From: Acinetobacter lactucae
Lineage (GTDB): Bacteria > Pseudomonadota > Gammaproteobacteria > Pseudomonadales > Moraxellaceae
Direction of reading: 5' to 3'
Length of the DNA: 64,000 nucleotides
Assembly: GCF_001605885.1 (NCBI RefSeq)
Contig: NZ_LRPE01000023.1
Coordinates: 1 to 64,000, forward strand
Positions 23,528-32,847 of the stretch are shown piece after piece; within the stretch, counting starts at the first letter, position 1, and every line of letters begins with the position of its first letter. The notes below the pieces were generated by a model. That model was given only the letters and a program-made list of their open reading frames with translations, was not told the DNA's origin and made no database searches. The position numbers and the translations under genes were made by a program.

Positions 23528-23953
23528 TTATTCAAATGGTGTTTCTGTAGGTTCAAATACACTTAACGTTGCTTGAATGCGGTGCTCAGCATATTGAATT
23601 TCACAGGAAAATTGCCCAAGTCCTTCATGAAAATATTGTTGCTCTATTTGAATGATCAACCTTGAACCCAAAGCGAAATAAGGAATGGGTAAATGCAATT
23701 TACGCGTTCCCAATAAAAAACCAACTTTTGGCGCTTGTTTTGACTGCTCACCTTGCCAGCCTGAATAAGCACTAATGGTTTGTGCCATAATTTCAATACT
23801 TGCCCATGTCGGCAAACCTTCCACTTCACAAAACATGAGCTCTGGGGTAATTGTAAGTTCTGCTTGCGCCCGCCCTTCTGCAACCTCTGTTAAATGGTCA
23901 ATAAATACCATCGGTTGCTCATGAGGAATATATTGAATTGCATCGAGTTTCAT
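23528..23953 (-). CDS. apeP: APE dehydratase half-site protein ApeP
   Basis: FabZ/FabA-related hot-dog protein of 141 residues. It keeps the family opening (IPHEQPMVFIDHL) and the helix with the catalytic acid (PTWASIEIMAQ, Glu54), but the HFP segment that supplies the catalytic His in FabZ is missing. The fused ApeI domain elsewhere in the operon shows the reverse pattern, so the two probably build one composite dehydratase site. Start overlaps the apeO stop (TGATG). Confidence 0.9.
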   Translation of the reverse strand: MKLDAIQYIPHEQPMVFIDHLTEVAEGRAQAELTITPELMFCEVEGLPTWASIEIMAQTISAYSGWQGEQSKQAPKVGFLLGTRKLHLPIPYFALGSRLIIQIEQQYFHEGLGQFSCEIQYAEHRIQATLSVFEPTETPFE

Positions 23954-25155
23954 CAGGGCTTCACTCCAAAAACAAGACTAATATTACTCCCCCCAAAAGC
24001 AAAAGAATTACTCATGACATAGCGGATAGGTTGTTTTAGTTCGGCATCTTGCACATAGTTTTGGTCGGCCAAATCTGGATCAACCTCAACATTCTGATGT
24101 AAAGGCAACCAACTTTGATCTTTTAGAATCTGTTCACAAATGAAAGCTTCTATGGCACCCGCTGCACCGAGACAATGTCCAGTTTTATGCTTGGTACTAC
24201 TTAAAGCCACTGGGTAATCACCAAAAACTTGTTGTACGGCCTTAATTTCCATTGCGTCATTTTGTGGAGTTGCAGTGCCGTGCAAATTGATATAACCAAT
24301 CTGTTGAGCTGAAATATGTGCCATATCTAATGCACGTTGCATTGCTAAAGCTGCACCTTTACCGTCGGGATGCGGGGCTGAAATGTGCCATGCATCCATA
24401 GATTCACCCGCCCCCATTAACATGACAGGTGCTTGTTCTTTACTTAGTACAAAAAACGCAGCGGCTTCACCAATATTAATACCATCACGATTTACACCAC
24501 AGGGTTGGCAAATATGTTCAGATAAACTTTCTAGGCTATTAAATCCATTTAGGGTCAACTTACACAAGGTGTCGACGCCACCCACCAGCACCACATCTGC
24601 TAAATCTGCATGAAGTAATCTCTGCCCCGCTGCCAATGCTTTAGCACTTGAAGAACAAGCTGTTGAAATCGTATATGCAGGTCCTTCCCATCCTAAGTAC
24701 TGCTGTAATGCTTTCGCTAAACAACTCATTTCTTGAGGATAATGAGATATCGATAGATCTGTTTTCCCTTGAAAATATTGCTTAAGTAATAACTCATTAT
24801 CTGCAATACCAGAAGTAGATGTGCCCACCACAATGGCCAAACGTTTATTTTCAAAGGAAGCCGTATAAGCTTTTAACTCTGTTTCGATTTTAGATAATGC
24901 GGTTAATGCAAAACGTAGATTACGTGAATCTACAGACTGCAAAGCATCAGGTACGCTCGAACATAATGGATGTGTATATTTCCCCACCCACACATTACGA
25001 TCAGCGATTAAATCATTTCGCAAACTCAAGGTTTGCTCGGGCTGTTGTAATGCTTGTTTGATTTGATTAAGTTCACAGCCTAATGCAGATAAACCAATAC
25101 TAAATTGTATGCCTACTGCCATTGGAGCTGCATTTTCTGAAGGTAGATGTTTCAT
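23953..25155 (-). CDS. apeO: APE ketosynthase ApeO (pairs with the chain-length factor)
   Basis: Beta-ketoacyl-ACP synthase of 400 residues with the active Cys167 in STACSSSAKALAAG, His in INLHGTATPQND and His in KTGHCLGAAGAIEAF. It follows apeN and precedes apeP as in described APE loci, so I take it as ApeO, the elongating ketosynthase that forms a heterodimer with ApeC (the catalytically silent partner at 37.1 kb). Start overlaps the apeN stop (ATGA). The ApeO and ApeR labels rest on gene order. Confidence 0.9.
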   Translation of the reverse strand: MKHLPSENAAPMAVGIQFSIGLSALGCELNQIKQALQQPEQTLSLRNDLIADRNVWVGKYTHPLCSSVPDALQSVDSRNLRFALTALSKIETELKAYTASFENKRLAIVVGTSTSGIADNELLLKQYFQGKTDLSISHYPQEMSCLAKALQQYLGWEGPAYTISTACSSSAKALAAGQRLLHADLADVVLVGGVDTLCKLTLNGFNSLESLSEHICQPCGVNRDGINIGEAAAFFVLSKEQAPVMLMGAGESMDAWHISAPHPDGKGAALAMQRALDMAHISAQQIGYINLHGTATPQNDAMEIKAVQQVFGDYPVALSSTKHKTGHCLGAAGAIEAFICEQILKDQSWLPLHQNVEVDPDLADQNYVQDAELKQPIRYVMSNSFAFGGSNISLVFGVKP

Positions 25156-25697
25156 GGCGTAGGACTTTCTTCTGTCTGCAAGGTATTCTCAATCGAACTC
25201 AGCGTCATGGTATAAGGGACTTGTTCATTAATCAATTCAATGCTTCCTTGCCCTTGTTTAAGCTGTAACACAGGCTGCTTTTCAATATAAACAACCTGCT
25301 TGTCTGCTCGTTGTTTCATCTCTACAGCTTGCTGCCCTAAATGTGAAAATTGAGGGTATGTCGCAAACAAAAGGTCACGCACCACAAACTCAAAAGGCAA
25401 TAAACGCATTTGATCAATACGTTGTTCAACATGAACCCGATGCCCATCAAACTGTAACTTAAATAATTGCTGGCCTGTCAGGCTTAAAGCGACCATATCC
25501 AGTACAGCACCCTTTTGCTGTTGATATAACAAGAAGCTAAAACTTTGCTGCTTCCACTGAACTTCAACTTGATCTTGCCTTTGATAAGTCTGAGCCTGCC
25601 ATAGAGGACTTTGCAGCCCTTTGGCATGTGGCATGACCTGACAACCATTTAAAAATATCAAGCTACTGAGTAATATCATTGACCATTTGCGTTGCAT
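25152..25697 (-). CDS. apeN: APE lipoprotein ApeN (DUF3261 type)
   Basis: A 181-residue lipoprotein with signal peptide and lipobox LNGCQ (Cys near 19). The body is beta-rich and Gln-rich, as in the DUF3261 family found in APE loci. With the LolA-like and MMPL proteins of the same operon it probably forms the export path that carries the aryl polyene lipid to the outer membrane. That role is inferred from context. Confidence 0.85.
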   Translation of the reverse strand: MQRKWSMILLSSLIFLNGCQVMPHAKGLQSPLWQAQTYQRQDQVEVQWKQQSFSFLLYQQQKGAVLDMVALSLTGQQLFKLQFDGHRVHVEQRIDQMRLLPFEFVVRDLLFATYPQFSHLGQQAVEMKQRADKQVVYIEKQPVLQLKQGQGSIELINEQVPYTMTLSSIENTLQTEESPTP

Positions 25698-25699
25698 GG

Positions 25700-26995
25700 T
25701 TATCCCTCAAGTACCTGTTCTTGCGCCAAGCCTTCACGACAATATTCTGCCAAGGTGCTGAGTCTACGTTTGGCATTTTTATGGATCGGGTTTTGTTCAT
25801 CCCACGCATAACCCGCTAGTAAGGAAGAAATCATACGGCGAATGCCTTCATTCTGATTTTGTGAGAACACTACATCTTGAAACTCGCCTTCATACCATGA
25901 CTCAACATAGGCACGAAATACCTGAATACCACGACGTAATGGTTTTTCATATTCTTGCAACCAGTCTACCTGCTCACCTTGCAAGACACGCTCAACCAAA
26001 GGTACAGCCAAGCTGGAAGATTTTAAAGCGATCGTCACACCTGATGAAAAAACTGGATCAAGAAACTCACCCGCATTACCTAATAGCGCATAGTTGCGGT
26101 CTGCCAAGTGTTTCACATTCGCTGAGTAGCCCACCAAAGTACGTACTGGTGTATCAAACTTTGCACGGCGCAATACATGTGACAAACTTGGTTCATCGGC
26201 TAAAATGCGTTTGAACATTGCCTCAGGTTCATTATCTTCAGCATTTTCAACTGTGTATTTATCAAAAAAATCTTGTTCTGCAACAACACCGAATGAAGCT
26301 CGTCCATCTGCAAATGGAATCAGCCAATACCATGCACGATGATCTTTTTCATGGACAGTAATTAAAATTTTATTACGGTCAAACTCTGGGTCATCTGTAA
26401 TACCATCTTCAATATGCGTGAACAATGCACGTCGTACCGGAAAATTTGATGGGCTCTCTAAATCTAATAACTTTGGCAAAATCCGCCCAAAGCCACTCGC
26501 ATCTAACAAGAATTTAGTTTGAATCTGATAACGCTGTTGTTCTTCATCAATTACTGTAAGTACAGGCTGTTCAGATGCAACATCAACATCTAAGACTTCA
26601 TGTCCAAAGCGTATATCTGCGCCATAAACTTGAGCCTGTTTTGCTAGTAAATTGTCAAAATCTGCACGGCGAACTTGCCAAGTCGTCCCCGGCCCATCGG
26701 TAAATTTTTCAGTAAAGTCGTAAAAGCTACGCTGTTTGCCGCGTAGAAAAGCTGCCCCGTTTTTAAATTGAAAAGCATATTGCTCAACATGCTCACGGAC
26801 TGTTTCTAATAAACCAGCCTCTTCTAAAAACGCCATAGACTGCGGTAACAATGACTCACCAATCGAAAAACGAGGGAAATACTGTTTTTCAATGAGCGTA
26901 ACGGTATAGCCCTTTTTTCGAAGAAGTGCAGCAGCAGAACTACCTGATGGCCCAGCCCCAATAATCACGACATCAATTTTTTCTATAGTGCTCAT
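25700..26995 (-). CDS. Flavin-dependent halogenase-like oxidoreductase
   Basis: A 431-residue FAD protein inserted between the exporter and apeN. It has the dinucleotide motif GAGPSG (13-18), a GESLLP turn, a Lys at residue 78 in KNGAAF at the place of the catalytic Lys of phenol and pyrrole halogenases, the exact WxWxIP fingerprint (WYWLIP, 222-227) and a C-terminal FAD motif (YALLGNAGEFLDPVFSSG). These are the marks of FAD-dependent halogenases, but relatives without halogenating activity share them, so a hydroxylase or other oxidase remains possible. It may decorate the aryl head group. Confidence 0.85.
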   Translation of the reverse strand: MSTIEKIDVVIIGAGPSGSSAAALLRKKGYTVTLIEKQYFPRFSIGESLLPQSMAFLEEAGLLETVREHVEQYAFQFKNGAAFLRGKQRSFYDFTEKFTDGPGTTWQVRRADFDNLLAKQAQVYGADIRFGHEVLDVDVASEQPVLTVIDEEQQRYQIQTKFLLDASGFGRILPKLLDLESPSNFPVRRALFTHIEDGITDDPEFDRNKILITVHEKDHRAWYWLIPFADGRASFGVVAEQDFFDKYTVENAEDNEPEAMFKRILADEPSLSHVLRRAKFDTPVRTLVGYSANVKHLADRNYALLGNAGEFLDPVFSSGVTIALKSSSLAVPLVERVLQGEQVDWLQEYEKPLRRGIQVFRAYVESWYEGEFQDVVFSQNQNEGIRRMISSLLAGYAWDEQNPIHKNAKRRLSTLAEYCREGLAQEQVLEG

Positions 26996-27024
26996 AGCAC
27001 AACTTCCTTTTTAATTTATTCAAA

Positions 27025-29340
27025 TTATGAATGGTCTTGTAAATTCACGATATGTTTTTCATCTGCGGGGGTTAACAAAGTCGCATAGATAAATGAGAAA
27101 ATAACCCCGAATAAAACCGTTAAACCAAAACAATGAATTGCGTAAGTATGGCTAAATGAAAGTAATCCAAAACCAAGTAAGGTCGACATCATACATAAAA
27201 ACAATGCCATTCCAACTACTTGCGGATGATCATGTCCATGTCGGTAGAAAATTGCATAGTCGACTCCAATCCCGATAATCAGAAAGGTCGCCATAATACT
27301 AAACAGGTTAATCTCGACACCTAACCATGCCTGAACAGCAAAAGTGCTCAGTAATGCCAAGCTGACTGGCAGAACCAAAGGCACAATCGAACTTAGTCCA
27401 TAAATAAGCGCCAAACCAACTGCCAAACCAATTAAGGCATAAATCAGAAGATGTTGAGCCTGCACTCGATGTTCAGCAAACATTTGCGACATTGCAGTAA
27501 TCGGTTGCTGGAAATGTATGTGATCATTTTGAAGCTGCTTTAACACTTCTGGCTGTTTTGCCCCTGTCACCATGACTAAACGCTCATTTGCTTGAGGTTG
27601 TAGAAAAGCCAATGGATGATCTTTAAACACGGAAAAATCCAATAGTGGTTGTGTCGCCAGTTGCTGTTGCCACTGCAAAACATCAGTGACATTTAACCCC
27701 ATACTTTGTGCATATTGCTGCAAAGTCGCTTTTGGAATATTTCTTAATAGTTGTAGATTATTTTGTTGCTCTGCCAATGGTGGAATCCATTGTCCCAAAG
27801 CTTGAAAAGCACTGATTTTTCCTTGCGCTTGCAGCTGTTGCAATTGCCCTATCAAATGCTGTTCTTGTTGCTGCATTTCATTTGCAGATGCTGAGCGTAC
27901 GACGAAATAATCACTACCTTGTTGCTGACCAAATTGTTCACGAACCGCTTGGTCCTGCTGCTTTAAGCTTGCGTCCATACCTTGTAAGTTACGAATATCA
28001 TCGTTACTTTTAAGATAGAAAAGACTCACCGTACCTACTGCTAAAATGATTGCAATCAAGCCATAACGAACTTTGGTTCGTTGCTGAAACCATAAGCGTG
28101 CTTGTCCAATCCACGACAGTGCTTTTATTGCTGGCTGGGCATTAAGTGCAGGTAATCTTGGTAATAGCAGTACACTACTGATCCATGCCGCAGTTAATCC
28201 CACAATTGAAAAGACTGCGATCTGCTTGAACCCAGGAAACGGAGTAAAACTCAAAAAGATGTAAGCAACCAATGTGGTCATTAAGCCCATAAACAAACTT
28301 GGTAATAGCGGTTTTAAAATTTGAAAACCACCAAGCTTTCTATGCTGCGATTGCATCGCCATAAAATAAAATGAAAAGTCGACACAGACACCAATTAGAC
28401 TTGCACCAAACACTAATGTCATCAGGTGAATTTCACCAAACACCCAATGTGTGACCGCAAACGCCACAAAGCTTCCAGTCGAAACTGCAATAAACTCGGT
28501 CGCCAAAGGTCGCAGTGAGCGAAAGCCGAACCAAACCAGAAAAATTAAGCCCAGTGTCGAGCCAACACCAATGGTTGATATTTCCTGCTTAGCCGATTGC
28601 GTACCAAAATTTGAAAATAAAATAGTTCCAGTCCAATGTGATTTTAATCCGATTACAGCTAACTTTTGCTTAGTTTGCTCAATCCAAGTAGAAGTCTGTT
28701 CTTGGTAATCAATATTGTATGGGCTTTGCGTCAACTGTAATACGAAAAGCCGAGAGATACCTTGCTCATGATGAATTGTGGCAAAGCCCTGCTCCATTTC
28801 AATATCTTGCTGTGACGGCGTTGCCAACTGCATGGCATAACGAGGGAACAACAGTAGCGGGTCTTGCTTAAGTGACTCAGCAGTGACAGGCATGCCTGGA
28901 CTCATCATCTGCATCAAGCTTTGTTCAGTCAGCGCAGCATAATCCTTTTTTTGCAATAAGGCTTGATCTTGAGCACTCAACAAACCTGCTCGATGTTGAT
29001 ACAACTGTTTTGCAAACTGGTCAAAATCTAGCTGTGGTTTGAGTGGTTGCCATAACGCACTTTGCTTCGCTTGCGCTGTTAAGAAATGAGTCGCTTGTTG
29101 TATCGCAGCCTCATCTTTGGCATCGATAACTACAAATACTTTATTGTTGAGTTGCTCATTCATGTACTGCTGAGTACGTGCAAGTTCTGGGTCTTGCTGA
29201 ACCTTAGGCAATAAAGCAAAAATATTGGTTTGAATATGAATATCTTTATTCAACCACGTCACGCCCAGCCCCACAGCAATCAGCAGCAGAACAATTAACC
29301 AAAGCGCGGTAAACTTATTTTGCCAGTTGGAAAAGCGCAT
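27025..29340 (-). CDS. apeM: MMPL/RND-family exporter ApeM
   Basis: A 771-residue RND-superfamily membrane protein with two repeats, each an N-terminal helix, a large periplasmic loop and a cluster of five helices (about 255-395 and 625-765). The Asp in the fourth helix of each half is visible (GVCVDFSFYFMAM and GIGVDYAIFYRHGHD), as expected for proton coupling. It probably pulls the aryl polyene lipid from the inner membrane. Its start overlaps the LolA-like gene by 26 bases. Confidence 0.92.
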   Translation of the reverse strand: MRFSNWQNKFTALWLIVLLLIAVGLGVTWLNKDIHIQTNIFALLPKVQQDPELARTQQYMNEQLNNKVFVVIDAKDEAAIQQATHFLTAQAKQSALWQPLKPQLDFDQFAKQLYQHRAGLLSAQDQALLQKKDYAALTEQSLMQMMSPGMPVTAESLKQDPLLLFPRYAMQLATPSQQDIEMEQGFATIHHEQGISRLFVLQLTQSPYNIDYQEQTSTWIEQTKQKLAVIGLKSHWTGTILFSNFGTQSAKQEISTIGVGSTLGLIFLVWFGFRSLRPLATEFIAVSTGSFVAFAVTHWVFGEIHLMTLVFGASLIGVCVDFSFYFMAMQSQHRKLGGFQILKPLLPSLFMGLMTTLVAYIFLSFTPFPGFKQIAVFSIVGLTAAWISSVLLLPRLPALNAQPAIKALSWIGQARLWFQQRTKVRYGLIAIILAVGTVSLFYLKSNDDIRNLQGMDASLKQQDQAVREQFGQQQGSDYFVVRSASANEMQQQEQHLIGQLQQLQAQGKISAFQALGQWIPPLAEQQNNLQLLRNIPKATLQQYAQSMGLNVTDVLQWQQQLATQPLLDFSVFKDHPLAFLQPQANERLVMVTGAKQPEVLKQLQNDHIHFQQPITAMSQMFAEHRVQAQHLLIYALIGLAVGLALIYGLSSIVPLVLPVSLALLSTFAVQAWLGVEINLFSIMATFLIIGIGVDYAIFYRHGHDHPQVVGMALFLCMMSTLLGFGLLSFSHTYAIHCFGLTVLFGVIFSFIYATLLTPADEKHIVNLQDHS

Positions 29341-29944
29341 GCTCAGCAGCCGTTAAAGTCGTCGGTTGAGAAGTCTGGTGACTAAAGCGAATAGTCGTTA
29401 AATTATTCACTTTCTCGGTAATCACGATTTGGTTGACGTACTGTTGACCTTGAGCCTCAACACGCACAAATAACTTTTTAAACAAGCTACTTTTCGGAGT
29501 TAAACTCATGCTCCAACCCGCTGGACTATAATTCGCACTTACCACATTAAAATTCTTTGCCAAGGCCTGCTCATTGCCAGACATGAGCTGCAAGAATAAA
29601 GTCGCAACCGAACTATATGGCGATTGATCAACTTGTATTTGGCTAAATGTACGCTGCGTTTTTTGCACTAGCTTCGTTGGGGTTACGATCAAATCTGCTT
29701 GCACTGGGCGTTTGATTTGCCACGCTACACCATAAGATTTTGAGAACAACAATGAGCCGTTCGATACAAAAGTTTTATTCAACGATGGCAATTTTTTTTG
29801 CTGTTCGAAGTCAGCACGAACCGTAGGAGACTGTGACAGTTGCTGAAAAATTTGAGTGATCTGTGTTGGCGCTGCATAGACCACACTTAAACTGCTCATC
29901 CAGACAGCAGCACCTAAACCTAAAGTTTTGATGAATTGAGACAT
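29315..29944 (-). CDS. apeL: LolA-like outer membrane carrier ApeL
   Basis: A 209-residue periplasmic protein with signal peptide ending near VVYA and the LolA/LolB-like half-barrel fold (QQKKLPSLNKTFVSNGSLLFS). It likely shuttles the aryl polyene lipid across the periplasm. The frame opens at GTG (29947), but ATG at 29944 overlaps the apeK stop as TGATG and lies at good distance from GAGGA, so I use it. Confidence 0.88.
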   Translation of the reverse strand: MSQFIKTLGLGAAVWMSSLSVVYAAPTQITQIFQQLSQSPTVRADFEQQKKLPSLNKTFVSNGSLLFSKSYGVAWQIKRPVQADLIVTPTKLVQKTQRTFSQIQVDQSPYSSVATLFLQLMSGNEQALAKNFNVVSANYSPAGWSMSLTPKSSLFKKLFVRVEAQGQQYVNQIVITEKVNNLTTIRFSHQTSQPTTLTAAEHALFQLAK

Positions 29945-30372
29945 CACGCATTCCTCTTCGGTTGAAACTCAGACCATGCATTCAAGCGATCAAACAAAAC
30001 TTGAGGCGACTGAAAACACATTTCACGCGCTTCAATATTCACCGCCACCTGTGTGGTATAACCTTTGGTTAAACGTTTCCCAGATTCAGCATCAAAAATC
30101 AAATAATCAATTTTTAAGCGGTTTTCCCATTCTTTTAAAATGGCCCGAACCCGAATCTTTTGTTCAAACTCAATACCGTATGCATAGCGAACATGGCTTT
30201 CAATCACAGGCCATGCATAGCCTGATTCTTTCATCTGCATATAGTTGTAATGAAATTGATCGAGTAATTTACAGCGCGCAATCTCAAAATATTTTAAATA
30301 ATGTCCATGCCAAACCACATTCATGGTATCGACATCATGAAATGGAATTTCAATGATTACATCTGCATGCAT
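29944..30372 (-). CDS. apeK: APE acyl thioesterase (4HBT family)
   Basis: A 142-residue hot-dog thioesterase. The N-terminal HDVDTMNVVWHGHYLKYFEIAR matches the 4-hydroxybenzoyl-CoA thioesterase family, with the catalytic Asp near 15. In APE synthesis it is thought to release or edit acyl-ACP intermediates. It lies 9 bases after the lyase gene and is coupled to apeL. Confidence 0.9.
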   Translation of the reverse strand: MHADVIIEIPFHDVDTMNVVWHGHYLKYFEIARCKLLDQFHYNYMQMKESGYAWPVIESHVRYAYGIEFEQKIRVRAILKEWENRLKIDYLIFDAESGKRLTKGYTTQVAVNIEAREMCFQSPQVLFDRLNAWSEFQPKRNA

Positions 30373-30381
30373 TGGCTCACC

Positions 30382-31917
30382 TTATCCCATAAATTCTGGT
30401 TGATTAAACAATTCAAGTTGGTCTAAACGATCAACAATCTGTTGTAATTCGGTTTGTAATGGTCGGTCTTCTTCGACAAATGCAAAGCTTTGTAAGGTCC
30501 ATTGCATAAACGTTTGCAATGTTGGACTTAACTGTGCCGTTAAACCTTTCAGATGAATCGCCTGCACACTGGCGCAGCACAGCGCTGCAATGACTTGCTG
30601 TGTTAAAGTAATTACGCGGCTCGCATCACGCGCAGCAATGGTTCCCATGCTAACTTTGTCTTGGTTATGACATTCGGTTGAACGTGAAAAAATTGAAGCT
30701 GCTAAAGTATTTTTCAAAGCTTCAGCCGTCCACGCCGACACCCCAATTTGTACCGCTTTAAAGCCATGATTTAATGGCAAACGTTCAGCTGTCGCCCCTG
30801 TTAAATTACGTGGCAAACCATGATTCATTTTATGATCAACTAGCTGTGCAATCTGTCTATCCATCAAGTCAGCAATATTGGCAATCATAATTTTTAAGCT
30901 ATCCATTGCTTGTGCAATATGTCCACCGTAAAAATGACCGCCATGCAATACGCGCATCCCTACAGGATCAATCAATGGATTGTCGTTACTTGAATTCAGC
31001 TCATTTTCAATAAACTGACGTAACCATACTTTTGAGTCTTCAAACACACCAATAATATGCGGCGCACAGCGTAATGAATAGCGATCTTGCAAACGCGGAC
31101 TTTGATGTGCCGTTTGTACTTCACTGTTCAGCCAGTCACGTAATTGCTTGGCAATCTGTTGCTGTCCCGGATGAGGCTTTTGTGCAAACAGGACTTCATC
31201 AAAATGACTAGGATTACCTTCCAACGCCAACACATTTAAGGCAGTAATTAAAGTACTTGCGAGTGCGATCTGCTCTGCTTTTTTATAATTCAAACAAGCA
31301 ATTGCCGTCATCACCGCTGTGCCGTTCATGAGTGCTAAACCTTCTTTAGGTCTGAGCGTTAAAGGCAGCATATTCTTTTCAGTATAGACTTGAGCAACAG
31401 GAACAATTTGTCCATCGACATAGACATCACGCTCACCAACTAAAGTTCCCGCAATGTAAGACAACGGCGTTAAGTCACCACTTGCCCCGACTGAACCTTC
31501 AGAGGGAATGACTGGAATTACATTTTCGTTGAGTAGCCACACCAAGCGCTCAAGTAGTGCTAAAGACACGCCTGAATAACCGCGAGCCAATGAACATAAA
31601 CGTGTCACGACTACTGCACGTGAGGTAGTTACATCTAAATTTTCACCTAAACCACAACCATGAAAGCGTGAAAGATGTAGCGGTAGTTCATTAACCTGAT
31701 GTAATGGCACTTCAACCAAACATGAGTCCCCATAACCCGTGGTCACACCGTAGATCACCCCTTCTTCTTCAAGGAGCTGATCGAGAAAATCAGCGCCTTT
31801 TTGAATCAGTTCACGCCACTCAGACGTTTCTGGTAAAGCAACCTGACATTCGCCTCTGGCTACAGAAACGACATCTTCAATACTCAGTGGCTGTTCACCT
31901 ACGGTTAACACACGCAT
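30382..31917 (-). CDS. Aromatic amino acid (His/Tyr/Phe) ammonia-lyase family protein
   Basis: A 511-residue MIO-dependent lyase. The Ala-Ser-Gly triad that forms the MIO prosthetic group is at 145-147 (GSVGASGDLTPL), the catalytic Tyr at 56 (VIYGVTTGYG), and downstream blocks such as NPLIDP and the HGGHFYGGHIAQAMD segment are intact. The substrate-selectivity pair reads Phe85-His86 (LSRFHGCGLG), unlike Ser-His of histidine lyases, His-Leu of the Rhodobacter tyrosine lyase or Phe-Leu of plant phenylalanine lyases. Within an APE operon it probably supplies coumarate or cinnamate as head-group precursor. No hut genes are nearby. Start 31917 is set by GGA eight bases upstream and family length. 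Confidence 0.9.
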   Translation of the reverse strand: MRVLTVGEQPLSIEDVVSVARGECQVALPETSEWRELIQKGADFLDQLLEEEGVIYGVTTGYGDSCLVEVPLHQVNELPLHLSRFHGCGLGENLDVTTSRAVVVTRLCSLARGYSGVSLALLERLVWLLNENVIPVIPSEGSVGASGDLTPLSYIAGTLVGERDVYVDGQIVPVAQVYTEKNMLPLTLRPKEGLALMNGTAVMTAIACLNYKKAEQIALASTLITALNVLALEGNPSHFDEVLFAQKPHPGQQQIAKQLRDWLNSEVQTAHQSPRLQDRYSLRCAPHIIGVFEDSKVWLRQFIENELNSSNDNPLIDPVGMRVLHGGHFYGGHIAQAMDSLKIMIANIADLMDRQIAQLVDHKMNHGLPRNLTGATAERLPLNHGFKAVQIGVSAWTAEALKNTLAASIFSRSTECHNQDKVSMGTIAARDASRVITLTQQVIAALCCASVQAIHLKGLTAQLSPTLQTFMQWTLQSFAFVEEDRPLQTELQQIVDRLDQLELFNQPEFMG

Positions 31918-31918
31918 G

Positions 31919-32845
31919 TTATTTCGTCCAAAAATTATAAAAATTAAACCATTGATAAGGGGCACGCAGACAATGTTGTTCTAGAACAGCAATGTATGTT
32001 TTAGTGATGGTTTGCATACTTTCAATACGGTTAGCACGCGGTAAATTTACCTGCTCGGCAATTGAATGAATATGAACTTGGAACTGCTGTTGTACTCGAT
32101 AACAAAACACTGCAATAACAGGTACTTTAAGTAAATTTGCTAAAACCCATGCACCTTGAGGGAAGGGTGCGGGCTCCCCTAAAAAATCAATTTGCTGTAC
32201 ACGATCTGACTGCACAGGCACTCGATCTGCTGCCACAATGACCCACTCACCTTGTTGCATTTTGTCTTGCAGCAGCATTGCAGTTTCAATACCCAGCTCA
32301 TCAACTGATAAAAGACACACATCTGCCTTATCATTTATCTTTTTCAAAAACTTATTAAATTTTGTCGCGTGCTTTTGGTAAACCAGTACATTAATTTTCT
32401 GCGGATGCTCTGACTTAATGGCTCGAAGCAATTCAATATTGCCGAAGTGAGAGACAATAATCAGAGCACCTTTTTGATAATGCTGAGAGAAGTTTTCATG
32501 GCCAAAAACTTGTAGTTCCTGCTCGGGAATATTGCCTAGCCAGCCCTCAATCTTATCTAAAATACATTCGCCAAATTGCATGAAATGCGCGTAGCTATTT
32601 GTCCAATTTGGTTGGTGGCTAAACGGCGATTTCGATCCAGCAAAATGATGAAGTTTTTGTAAATAAAGTAAGGAAGCCTGTCTTGCTGTGGCAGCAAATA
32701 ACCAGTACCACATAATGACAAAGTACATCACCAACTTGCATAACCAACGTCCACCAAAACGGTAAAACCACAACATCAGCATAAGGGGCAACATACCGCC
32801 TCGCTCTTTAATGTCGTTCCATTTTGGTGAAGCTGAATCTGTCAT
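31919..32845 (-). CDS. LpxL/HtrB-like acyltransferase of the APE cluster
   Basis: A 308-residue inner membrane acyltransferase of the lipid A lauroyl/myristoyl family, with an N-terminal membrane helix (about 30-50) and the HxxxxE-type motif in SHFGNIELLRA. In E. coli APE loci this activity is the second half of a glycosyltransferase-acyltransferase fusion (ApeJ); here the two are separate genes. It likely attaches an acyl or polyene chain to the glycosyl carrier lipid. ATG at 32845 follows AGG at a 6-base gap; a TTG six bases further upstream also exists. Confidence 0.87.
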   Translation of the reverse strand: MTDSASPKWNDIKERGGMLPLMLMLWFYRFGGRWLCKLVMYFVIMWYWLFAATARQASLLYLQKLHHFAGSKSPFSHQPNWTNSYAHFMQFGECILDKIEGWLGNIPEQELQVFGHENFSQHYQKGALIIVSHFGNIELLRAIKSEHPQKINVLVYQKHATKFNKFLKKINDKADVCLLSVDELGIETAMLLQDKMQQGEWVIVAADRVPVQSDRVQQIDFLGEPAPFPQGAWVLANLLKVPVIAVFCYRVQQQFQVHIHSIAEQVNLPRANRIESMQTITKTYIAVLEQHCLRAPYQWFNFYNFWTK

Positions 32846-32847
32846 AG

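Noticed and set aside
30382..31917. Annotation as histidine utilisation lyase (hutH)
   Set aside because: No hut genes nearby, the Ser-His selectivity pair of histidine lyases is absent, and the gene is embedded in the APE operon.
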